Assembly (NCBI GenBank): GCA_033239125.1
Contig: BSWB01000008.1
Coordinates: 13,732,001-13,796,000 of the forward strand
Direction: 5' to 3'
Source: Fagopyrum homotropicum
Taxonomy: Eukaryota > Streptophyta > Magnoliopsida > Caryophyllales > Polygonaceae
DNA: 64,000 bases
Positions within the stretch are counted from its first letter, which is position 1; each line of letters opens with the position of its first letter. The notes below the pieces were generated by a model. It saw only the letters and a program-made list of their open reading frames with translations. It had not been told where the DNA came from and ran no database searches. Both the position numbers and the translations under genes were made by a program. Below are positions 34,797-45,890 of the stretch, one piece after another.

Positions 34797-37700
34797 CTAA
34801 GAACTACTCATGGATCCTACAGGTGCATCTATCTCGGCGTAGAAATATGGATAGTTTCTTTGGACACTATCCTCAGTCTCCCATGTAGCCTCATCTAGTC
34901 CTCGTCTAGACCACTGTATCCTCATCATAGGGATGTTCTTCGAACGCAAGCGTCTCACACCTTGTTCTAGGACTGCAATAGGGTGCTTTGCAAAAGTGTG
35001 GTGCGGCTCAACCACCAAATCATCATAACTCACGATGTATCTCGGATGAGTTATGTACTCCCTCAGCTGAGACACGTGAAATACAGGGTGAACACCCTCT
35101 AACCTCCGAGGCAATGCCAATCTGTATGCTGCTATCCCAACTCTATCCAATATCTCAAAAGGACCGACATATCGGGGACTCAGCTTCCCCTTTATGCCAA
35201 AACGTCTGACGCCTCGCGTCGGAGATACTCTCAACCAGACATGAGCTCCTACTCTAAACTCAAGAGGTAAATGCCTCTTGTCTGCATATGACTTCTGGCG
35301 ACTTTGTGCAGCCAACATCCTTTCTCAGATCAGTGCTACTCGAGCCATATCATCCTGAATCTGCTCTGGCTCTATACCACTGACATTGCTAGGCTCATCC
35401 CAGCATAAAGGGGTACGGCACCTACGTCCTTACAATGCCTCATAAGGAGCCATTCCAATGGATGAATGCCAACTGTTGTTGTATGAGAACTCAACTAGTG
35501 GGAGGTAATCTAAACATCCTTATCCCCAATCCAACACACAAGCTCGCAGCATATCCTCAAGGGTCTAGATGGTCCTCTTTGACTGACCATCTGTCTGGGA
35601 TAGAACACAACCGTGAAGTATAGACTCGTCCCTAGAGCAGTCTAGATCTGTTGCCAAAACCTCAAGGTAAACCATCCATCTCAATCAGAGATGATCGTCC
35701 TCGGTACGCCATGAAGTCTCACTATCTGTCTAGTGTACTCCTCGGCTAATCTACTCACTGGCCAAATCTCTCTAATAGGAATAAAACGTGCCGTCGTCGT
35801 CAGTTTATCAACTACAACCCAAATAGCGTCAAAACTCCTACTGGGCGTCAGTCCGGTCACAAAGTCCATGGAGACGTCCTCCCACTTCCACTACGATACT
35901 GGCAGTGGGTGGAGCTCACCTCCAGGTCTGAAATGCTGTAGCTTGACCTACTGACAGGTCGCACACTGGGCCACAAATCTGGCTACATCGGGCTTCAACC
36001 CTCCCCACCAATATGATCGTCTCACATCATGGTACATCTTACTCATACCTGGATGTACTGAGTAAGGTGTATAGTGAGCCTCCTATAAAATCCTCTGTCT
36101 CAGCTTTGCATCAGCAGGTATACAGATACGATCATGGCGTCTCATAACTCCATCAGCTCCTATGGAGAATTGTGGTGCCTCACCACGAGAAATCCTCTCT
36201 TTAATCCTCGTCAAGGTTGGGCAGGTCCCTTGCTTTTGTTGGAACTCATCCAACAGACCAAGTAAAACCTCTAAAGCAAACAACTGGGCATCCTCATCAG
36301 GAAATTGGATGTCCATCTCTAGCCAAGCTAGATCCCTCTAAAGCTGAGACTGTACTATCAATCTGGCAATCGCCTTCTCTCAAGGCGTCTTCCTGCTCAG
36401 GGCGTCGGCGACAACATTCACCTTTCCTGGATAATACAGAATCTCAAGGTCCAAGTCCTTGATTAACTCGAGCCATCGACAATGGCGGTTATTCAATTCC
36501 CGCTATGTGAAAATGTACTTCAGACTCTTATGGTCTGTGAAGATCTTACATGTAGCACCATATAGATAATGTCTCTAGATCTTCAAAGCATGAACTACCG
36601 CAGCCAACTCCAGATCATGAGTCGGGTAGTTCTTCTCCTACGTCTTCAACTATCAAGATGCATATGTAATCACTCCATCTCTCTACATCAATACACATCC
36701 CAAGCCTAGCTTGGATGCATCACTGTAAACCAAAAACTCCTCAGAACCCTCTAGTTGTGCTAAGACATGAGCAAAAGTCAAACGCCTCTTCAACTCCTCA
36801 AAACTCTGGGCACACTAATTAGGCCACACAAATCTAGTAGTCTTCCTTAGTAGACTCGTCAGTGGACGGGCAATCACAGAAAATCCCTCCACAAAGCGTC
36901 TGTAATAACCAGCTAAACCAAGAAAGCTACACACTTTCTTGACATTCGTCGAGGTCGTCCATGCAGCAACAAACTCGATCTTTGCCGGATCAACAATGAT
37001 CCCACTGGCGGAGACAATATGGCCTAAAAAGGCTACCTCTAACATCCAAAACTCTCACTTAGAGAGCTTGGCATACAACTCTCTATCCCTCAAAATCTAC
37101 AAAACCGTCTTTAGATGACCGGCATGCTCCTCTCTGCTACGAGAGTATACCATGATGTCATCAATGAAGACCACCACAAACTGATCAAGGAAGTCGATGA
37201 AGATACTGTTCATCAACTCCATGAAGACAACTGGGGCATTCGTCAACCCAAATGGCATCACTACAAACTCGTAGTGTCCATAACGGGTACAAAATGCCGT
37301 CCTGTGCACGTCCTGTTCTCTCACCCTCAGCTGGTGATATCCTGAGCGTAAGTAAATCGGGAGAATATTGTCGCTCCCTGAAGTTGATCAAGTAGATGAT
37401 CAATACGTGGCAGTGGATTCTTGTTCTTGAAGGTCACCTTGTTCAGCTCTTTGTAATCAATACACAACCTTAACGATCCGTCCTTCTTCCACATGAAGAG
37501 TACAAGTGCTCCCCACGGGGATACACTAGGGAGAATAAAGCCTTCTCAACCAACTCCTCGAGTTTCTTCTTCAGCTCCAATATCCCAATATGTGCCATAC
37601 GATATGGGGCCTTCGAGACGGGTCTCGTACCAAGCTCCAACTCGATACTGAAGTCCACACTCCTCTGAGGCAGTAAGCTGGACGACTCTACAAACACTTT

Positions 37701-39195
37701 TGTAAACTCGCAAACCACTGGAATCTCCTCCAATGTTGGGTTATCTCCCTCCTTCATGGCATAACACTAGAAAGCATCGCATCTCTATGCTATCATCCTT
37801 GTTGCTCGTACAACACTGATAACAGATCCCGTCTTCCCAAGGTCCCAACCTCGGAAGACCTCTATCGGACCTATGTCGGTAGAGACTATAATAGTTCTCC
37901 TACCAACATCTAACACCGCACGGTGTCTATGCATTCAATCCATACCTAATATGACTTCTTCATGCATCAATGACATGACTAAGAAGTCAACAAGCAACAC
38001 ACGAGTCCCTAAACGAAGGGGACAACTACGTATATCACGGGTACCTATGACCCTGCTACCATCAGGTAACTCTATAGTAAAGGGTGTCTCTTCTATGGTA
38101 GATAAACTCAGACACCCAACACATACATCAAAAATAAAGGGATGTGTACCACCCGTATCAAATAAAACTCTAACATGTAAATCATGTAACAGAATGGTAC
38201 TTGTAGAAAATGGTGATGGCGGCTTCTCAACACTCCTCAGCTAAAAAACTCGGCCTCGAGCTCCTCGGGCATTAGTGGTACTAGCGTCTCTACCTCTGCC
38301 TCTACTTGGTCTTGGAGCAGAACCCTGAGTAGCAGGTGTGTCTGGGACTCTCTGTTGTCCTTGTGCCTTGTGCTAAGGCGGTCTTTGTCCACCTCCTGCT
38401 GCACCTACATCGGAAGAACCTTGTTGTGATGACGCCTTGCCCTAACGGCAAAACGTAGTCCTGCATCATGACTTCCCACACGTGAAGCAAGTCAATGGTG
38501 CCCTAAGGCACTCAGTCCTCAAGTGTCCATATGCCCCGCATTTGTAACACTGCCGGCCTCTCTCAGTCGTTTGTACCGACACTGGACCACTCGAACGGCC
38601 TTGAGACTGGCCTCGCCCATATCCAAATGCTCTTACACTAGTCTAGCCCATGCGCTGCCTCTTCTCAGACTGTCCCGTCTGAAAAGTCCTCCTCTAACTG
38701 GCTCTCTCTCACTCATACGCAGAGGCCCGATCCTGGTAATCTGCTAAGGACTCACAGTGGAATCCCGCCATGTACGAACGTGTACTCTCCCTCAGTCGAC
38801 GGGAAAATAAGTACACATGCTTGTCCTCAGAAGGTGCAGTTGGACCCAGCAAAGCTAACCCAGTCTGGAAGCGGCTAATGGCATCTGCAATAGGTACGTC
38901 CTCAAAGCCTACCTCCATGAAATCCTGCAGCTTCTCCCTCCTCAGTGAGGCAGGGCAAAACTACTCTCTAATCAAGGTCCTCATCCGGTCATAACTCGTA
39001 ACTCATGCTCGTACAGTCCTCCACTACTAGTGAGCAAGGTCACGGAATAGAGACTGAACTAGCCGTCTGATGTAATCACGAAACTCTGCTCCTCCCGTCG
39101 AGACAAGATCCGGGTCATCTAATTGGACTTGATGGGACTGTTGTCTCTTGGATCCACCGCTCCTCGTCTCGGTTAAGTGTACGTTAGGCATTATA
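34797..39195 (-). pseudogene. element C gag-pol with chromodomain
   Basis: On the - strand, in order: gag start MPNVHLTETRSGGSKR (about 39,190), capsid piece (39,218-38,709), a CCHC knuckle (CYKCGAYGHLRTEC, about 38,550-38,505), and protease with LFDTGGTHPFIFD (about 38,165). Reverse transcriptase follows (PYRMAHIGILELKKKLEEL, MPFGLTNAPVVFM, catalytic FIDDIMVYS near 37,170), then RNase H (36,815-36,400). Integrase has MDFVTGLTPSRSFDAIWVVV, with the second Asp in TIISD at 35,681. The GPF/Y-like module YVGPFEILDRVG leads to a C-terminal chromodomain (PIAVLEQGVRRLRSKNIP to DEATWETEDS) ending at a stop at 34,797. Many stops and frame changes are present. Chromodomains direct integration toward heterochromatin in related elements. 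The clade is probably Tekay-like, not proven. Confidence 0.85.
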
Positions 39196-39736
39196 CTTTG
39201 ATCAAAGCTAAAAGACAACGAGCATAGGTTTTTAGCCTCATCAAATTTGGCGCCATTGCCAGGGAGTTTAAGTTTTTGTTTTTTTTTCTAATTTTTGATT
39301 ATCGATTATTGGTTTGGACCATTTTAAATGTTCAAATCCGTGCTACTAACTCAGATTTTGGGCCTTTTGATTCAGAAATCGAGAGAACACACAATCGACA
39401 ACGAAGGCAACAACAAAGTCGTGAAGCAATGGAAAACCGAACTCTCCACTAACTGACGCAGCCCGATTTGACTCAACACCCGCTTGCGGTTACCATACCG
39501 ACAATCGGAGAAGGAGTCAACTTTGAGCTCAAACCGGGGTTGATCCACTTGCTCCCATCTTTCCATGGGTTGAGTGGGGAAGATCCGATCAAGCATCTTG
39601 GGAAGTTCCACACTGTTTGCATGAGCATGAAGCCAGCAAACGTCATCGAGGAGCATATCAAGATGCGGGCGTTTGGCTTCACTCTCAAGGATGGGGCGGA
39701 CGATTGGTACTACAATCTTCCGTCCGGGAGCATTAA
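39171..39736 (+). pseudogene. second copy of element B LTR end, PBS and gag start
   Basis: Nearly identical to 31,750-32,305: LTR tail, TTTGGCGCCATTGCCAGGGA primer-binding site, and the gag segment through DWYYNLPSGSI. It is then cut by the same TGTAACACCC LTR at the same base. It keeps the AAGTGTACGTTAGG block missing from the 5' LTR of B, so it was not copied from that LTR in its present form. The left junction falls inside the 5' end of the element C gag. Confidence 0.85.
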
Positions 39737-40655
39737 TGTAACACCCCAAATCCGCGGGACTTGGAGTGCCACATTGGGCTAATATCTGACAATGGATCCT
39801 GACCCTAACCTGACAACAAGTTCACTGGATCTTACAACAAGGCACATATAGATTAAAACAAAAATACATAAAATTGTATAAGATACATCAAAAGGGTTTT
39901 ACAACATCCAAGCCGAGTACAAAAAAAATCCACAACATCAGATACAAAATTTCTCATATCTCTCGAGCACCTAATGTACAGAAGTCCTCGGCTGGTCAGC
40001 CTTTCTGGTTCACTCTGTAGTCTTCCTAACTTGCAGATCATCTACAACATGGTATACACCGTTAGCTACAGTAATGAATAAGAATGAAGTAATAGTACAA
40101 ACACATATCCACACATCACACATGCAATGCCACACACACATTCATTTATTTTCTTAAATTAGGTGCGGAGGCAAGTGGTCATGACCCGTTATAATACACT
40201 TGGGCCATTTAAGGTAATAAATGGTCATCCTAGTCCGGTTTAGGATATAATTCAACAACCATATAAACACACACAACCATTACAATCACGCAAATCCACA
40301 ACTGAACGCTAAGTAAATCCCATGGACTTACCTGTAATACTCGTAACTTATACCACGTCACAACTTCCCCTTGGGGAAGAAATCAAAGTCTGCAATAGCA
40401 AGGCACATATCATCATATACTACAACGTTTAGGAGACTCGTCTCCATAACCACAACCAACCTATGACCCTAATCTAAACCTAGAGATCATAATATGCTCA
40501 CAAATGCCTAAGGCATAACCTCAACATAAACACAAGTGCCTAAGGCACATATCCATCATATAACTCATCATACTCAACCTAACCATGCTAGCCTAGCCAT
40601 CAACTAAAGCCAAGGCCAAAGGAAAGGGAAGAAGGAATCATACCAACTAGGTATG
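39737..40655 (-). repeat. right LTR of element C, first part
   Basis: Matches 32,306-33,316 in register. About 90 bases (corresponding to 32,725-32,815) are missing at about 40,150. Interrupted at 40,655 by element D and continued from 52,348. Confidence 0.85.
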
Positions 40656-42416
40656 TGTTCGCTCCAATTGGTGTGTGCAAGCTTTAAATTTATAACCGAG
40701 GAAATATGCTTAAAACAAGGATGTGACCCCGCAGTGTACGGGTCAATTATAGTAAAAAGCAAGAATTCCAGGGGTCGATCACAGGGACTTAGGTGAAACC
40801 TAAGCAAGTATAAGTAGTCTATGTAATTACTAACCACAAAAGCGATTAAAGCAATCAAAGATGATAAAAAGTCAATGAAAGGAATATGCAATTCTAGAGA
40901 TTAAAGCATCTAGTTGTGGTTCCAACTCAAGATCTAAAGATAAGCGAACAAAGCTGAGATTTTGCAAAGGGAAGGTGTTTCTAAAGTGGAATAGATCACC
41001 GGGTAAGTCTCACTACACACAAACTTCAAACCTAAAGAACCTATTACCGGGTAAGTCTCAAGGTACTAAGGAAAGAAACTATAATCTCAAACCAACACAC
41101 TAACTAAGGGAATAGAATCAACCTTTACCGGGTAAGTCTCAGGCTAACTCACAAAGATGGGATGAAGGCACACTCAAACCCCAATAAAGGATAAACCTTT
41201 ATTACATACACTTATGATCTTGGGTAAACAAAGGAATCACCGGGTAAGTCTCATCCTAGGCTTGCATTGAACCAGGAAAGGTGTAATAAGAATAGGATTT
41301 GGCAAACTCTAACACTTAACTCTCAGTCTTAGATTAAAAGGTCACCTCGGTCAGTCAAATCCCACCCCGGCCGAGATGTTCATCGACTGAACGAGATGTT
41401 CTAGGGTTAAGAATAAAGACTCGAGCTTTCAGGGTCCTACTGTGATTAAGATCATTCTATCATTGTTTTTCCCACAACTTTCAGCCAATCACCCTAGAAT
41501 CCACAAAGAAATTAGCCAATCATCATCATGAAAGCAATAATCAAATATATGAGAAGAGAATGAATATTTGAACACAAAAACCTTAAAAACAAGGCTTCAA
41601 TAACTGAATCAAATATCACAAATATAGGCGTTCTTTGGATCACAAATTCAATCAAAGACAACAAACCAAAGGGAATATAAGAAAGTCTTACAAATCCCCT
41701 TTAAAAGCTATGACAAAGCTATCAATCCTTCCTTGATTGATTTTCAATCTTCCTTCCTTCAAGAACTCCTGGAAAAATCCCTTAATTGCTGGATGCTCTC
41801 AGCCCTCTAAGCATTCGATGGTAGTGGGCTGTTCGATTTGTGGAAAATCCAACCCTTTTTATAGGAAAATTGCCTCCCAAAGATAAGAGATCTTAGAAAG
41901 ATATTTTCCCATAAAATATACCTAATTAAATCAGCTGAATATATTTTCTTCCTTCCAGAAATCCAGCCCAAAAATATAAGATCTTCTTTCCATAATTAAA
42001 AGATCTCAGCTAAGAATATATGATTTCGCCACGTCAGGGTATTCGCCTCGGTCGAGAAGCTCCTCAAGATCACCTCGGTCGAGATTGTACTGTAGCTGAC
42101 CGAGGTGACTATCAGCTGAATGTGAAATCTCTCAAATCTGGTCCAAAGTAAATCTTCTTTGTTAATTTCTTGCTTCCTGAGTTCCTTTTTAAGCTATAGA
42201 ATGTAGCTCCCATGACTCCTTTGTTCCTTAGCTCCATTTTTAGTCCAAAATGTGCCATTTTACCTACGATTACAACGAAACTTGGTGTAGACCTTGATTC
42301 CCGTAAAGGTAGATGAAATGGCAATATAATCACATAATATACATCCATACATGTAGATTATTGAAGATAAAACGTATAAACAAGTCCCAAAATATAGACT
42401 ATAATTCATGCTATCA
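40656..42416 (-). repeat. 3' LTR of element D
   Basis: 1761 bases; + strand text runs TGTTCGCTCC to GCTATCA. It contains four copies of ACCGGGTAAGTCTCA (40,998, 41,046, 41,127, 41,239) and about five CACCTCGGTC-type hairpins (41,343, 41,366, 42,045, 42,071, 42,099). Next to it, on the - strand, is the polypurine tract AAGTATGGGGTATTT. Confidence 0.92.
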
Positions 42417-44022
42417 AAATACCCCATACTTAGCCCTTGCTTGTCCCCAAGCAAGTTCCAAATCTAAAATACAAGATAGAATGGATTATAAATCACAAAA
42501 ATCAATGAAAAGTATTTCAAAACATTTTTGGTGGTGTGCTCCACTTATAGATCACTCTAAGAGAATGCTTCATGGAATTTAAAATCAAAATATGATCAAA
42601 ACATTTTATAAATATAAGAAAGTTGTTCATCTTTGTATAAAATCATAGAATGCATAATAAATCATAATTATCGAAATTAATCATGTATAATCCAGTTTAA
42701 ACCACCAAGTCAATCAACAAGCTCGAGGTCTCAAGGGCTTTTCAAAAGAAGTCAAGAAACGTGTGAGGGTGGGATGTATATAAGGAATGTGGTGCTAGAA
42801 TCCGGGAAAAGGAATCTTTCTTCACTTTGCTTTTGAACTTCAACATCTTCCACAATAAGCTTTGCTTATTTACTTTTTTTACTTTACTTTTTGGGATGCA
42901 TGGACAGAGGTGCACAATAACCGAAGCCTAGGAGATCAGAAATCATCAATTTCTCAAGATGCTTCAAACCCTTGATGCACATACCATGACCCGTTAGGAA
43001 TATCGCTCAATCCGACTTTGGCAATACACAAACACCCGGTTATGTGAATGGTGCCGAGTTACTCATCATCATGATTGATTTCCCCAAACCTATTTGTTTC
43101 TTTCTAACTTTCAGCCAACATCTCAACTTTTCTTTCACTTGCTTTTCACTTGCTTGCTTCCAAATTCCCGGATAGGTAAGGAAGGCAAATATGTATATGA
43201 GGGGCTAAGCATGATCAAGAAGAATAAGAGAAGAGAGTGAATTGCCTTGGTCTTCCCAGGAAGAAAGTGAGAGAACTCATCATGTGGTATCAACCTTCAA
43301 ATTCAACATAATTTGGATAAAAACAAAGTATTAAACATGCCAAAATTTTAAACAAAGCATTTAGCATCTTAAATACATTATAAAACCTTTCAAGCATATA
43401 AAGATTTCAAAACCAATCTACAAATAAAATCAACACTGAGATTATATCCAGAGAAGAAGCACAAAAATAATTTCGAAAACTCTCAGTTAAACCGCCTCGG
43501 TCGAGGTGTTCTAAGTCAACCGAGGTAAATCACCTCGTTCGGCCAAAATCATCCCGGTCGAGGTCAAATTTTTTTTTTTAACCAGTTTTTTTCAATTAAA
43601 TAACCTGTACGTATGCATGCAGTCTCAGATAAGCACAAAGAGCATAAGAAAATCATAAATAGAAATAGTCATACAAGTCATACATTAAATGTCAAATACA
43701 TATCCGCATACCCCATACTTGGGACACATTGTCCTAATGGGTCAAATAAGTCTAACGAAACAGGATACTCACCAGACATAAGCTGAGCTGCATAATAAAT
43801 AAAGAAAGAAATCCTGCAAGCTCTAATCCTAATCCGGTGGTGGTGGTGGTGGCACGTATGGATGTAGAGAAGGGTCAAACGGGTAGCCCATGACCTGCTG
43901 AAACTGAATCTCGGCCATCCTGCGCTGATAGTGCTGGCTCTCCCGTATCTCCATCATCTCTAGGGATAAGGCGGCGTAGGAGTCGATCATCTGATCTGTC
44001 AGCTCATCTATCTGTCGATGGG

Positions 44023-45162
44023 CTACAAGATCTCTCTGTCTATGGGGTCGACGCCTAGTCGGTCGTGGTGAACGGCCTCCTCCTTTGTCTCCTCATCGTC
44101 TAGATCGACGATTGCCACACTGGGACCAGCTGTATCTGTCCCTGTCTCCACAACAGCTCCACCATCATCCTCCTCATCCTTATCCTGCTCCTGGGCTGCT
44201 GTTGTTGCGTCTCTAACGTCCTCAATGTACGGGATCCAAGCAATGGACCAGTATTGAGGGTCAAACACTGAAAACTGGGATGACCACCTAATACCCTGAG
44301 GGGCAGTCTGCTCCCAAGGCATCGCCACATATGGCGTAGTAAGTCCATGAGGAACCAGAATCCTTCTCGTGATCATCTCCTACAGACCCTGCGGCTTGGC
44401 AGCCGCCACCATAGTGCATGCACTCAAATCAAGACCCATTACTGTAGCTATCTGAGTCACCAAGCCGCCACAACAGATATCTCCCTTCCCCTTGGCCTTG
44501 ATCCGGTGTAGATCCTCAGCCAGCATGGCCCCAAAATCTGGCACTCCCCCAGTCACCATGCAGTATAGACTCAGAAGCTCACCCTGTCTAATCTTCTGGG
44601 GCGTCTCAGTACGCGCTAGAACTGTCTCACTGAAGATCCGGTGGGCTAGTCGGAAAGCAAGGTGGAAGATGATGCGCTCCCTGGAGTCTCCAGGTCTTCA
44701 CCTATCAGCATGCTCAACTACGTTAGCTATCTGCCCCCAGAATTGTCGAGCTACGGCTCGAGAGGGGAAATCCTGAACTGTGGGGGTCGGGAAGCCAAAG
44801 ATGTCCCTCCACTGATCCATCGGGACTAAGTAGTTCCGGTTCAGTAACCGGTACTTGATGGCCCTCTCCTCGGGCAAGTAGGTCACGGAGCTCACAAACT
44901 CCAATATGGGCTCGAGGTAGGCTGGAGCTCTAATCTCTATAAACTACTCCAGCCCTACCATAGAAATCATCCGCCTCAAGTCATCATCCACATAGAGGCA
45001 ATCAAAGGCGGCAACATATAGGAACCGCGGTGCAATCACTGGGCGTGCAACAATGCAGTCATAATCTACCTGGTGACGCTCATGGATCACCGGTATGGAA
45101 CGGCGGGAAGAAGAAGAAGGTGAAGGTTTGTCCTTCAGAACAAGCTGGCGATCTGAACTCAT
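44023..45162 (-). pseudogene. element D env-position reading frame
   Basis: Begins MSSDRQLVLKDKPSPSSSS at 45,162. The frame continues in pieces: APRFLYVAAFDCLYVDDDLR, YLPEERAIKYRLLNRNYLVP, WRDIFGFPTPTVQDF, then (44,376) MITRRILVPHGLTTPYVAMP and an acidic end with DEEDDGGAVVETG, stopping at 44,023. Stops occur at about 44,944, 44,698 and 44,379. It resembles the putative plant transposon protein encoded 3' of pol in Athila elements, whose function is unknown; I see no clear signal peptide or membrane anchor, so calling it an envelope gene would not be justified. Confidence 0.65.
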
Positions 45163-45890
45163 TTTTTTTTCTCAGTCTGACAGGTCACCTCGGTTGGTTG
45201 TCAGATCTCAAGAACACCTCGGTCGAGATGTAGGTCGACTGGACCTAGGTGATGTGCTGTTCGATTTCAACTCGCCGAATTTCAGTTCTTTTCCCCCGAT
45301 TTCACTACAGATTGTTCCTAAGGGGTACTTATGCCTTTTGAATAGAGATCTATGGCAACCAAAGCCAATAAGTTCCGAAATCAGTAAAGAGAACAAAAAA
45401 CTAGGGTTTCGACTTTTACCCCAGATTCGATCGATTCTATGCGTTTTTGTTGCTGATTGTTGCTTGCAAACTGATCCTCTACTCTTTCTTTGCAGATTCG
45501 AAGCAGAAATCGTCGAAAACGAGTGAAAATCTGTGCGCCGCGGTCGAGAAGGTGAGAGAGGGAAGAGAGAGAAACCATTCCCCCTTTATACCCCTCGCTG
45601 AATCTGCTGTCACCTCGGTCGAGATGGTCCCGATTGGACCGAGGTGATACGGACCGAGGTGAGTTATCAGAAGCCCTAGTCGCCTCGGTTGCTCAAGAAT
45701 CATCTCGGTCGAGGTGCTGTGATAGCAACCGAGATGTGTCTCAGTCAAACTCCGTCTTCTCAAATTCTCGAACTTCTGTCCTTCTAGTGTTGCTCCTGAG
45801 TTGTATTCCTTCCTTAGAGAGTACCTAATTTCTGTCTAGGACGCCAAAAACAAGCAAAGCAAAGCAAACTATCTAAAGCTATACTAGAAA
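45163..45890. other. element D untranslated spacer rich in CACCTCGGTCGAGGTG
   Basis: Lies between the end of pol and the env-position frame. It holds at least nine hairpin motifs or half motifs (45,186, 45,215, 45,611, 45,638, 45,652, 45,681, 45,701, 45,727 and the variant at 45,240). No protein is apparent. Confidence 0.7.

Noticed and set aside
40998..41253. CRISPR-like array of 15-base repeats
   Set aside because: Four copies at uneven spacing within a plant LTR, repeated in the partner LTR; not a CRISPR array.
43702..43740. Second polypurine tract with an LTR start in element D
   Set aside because: AAGTATGGGGTATGCGG resembles the tract but is not followed by an LTR; the true border is at 42,416.
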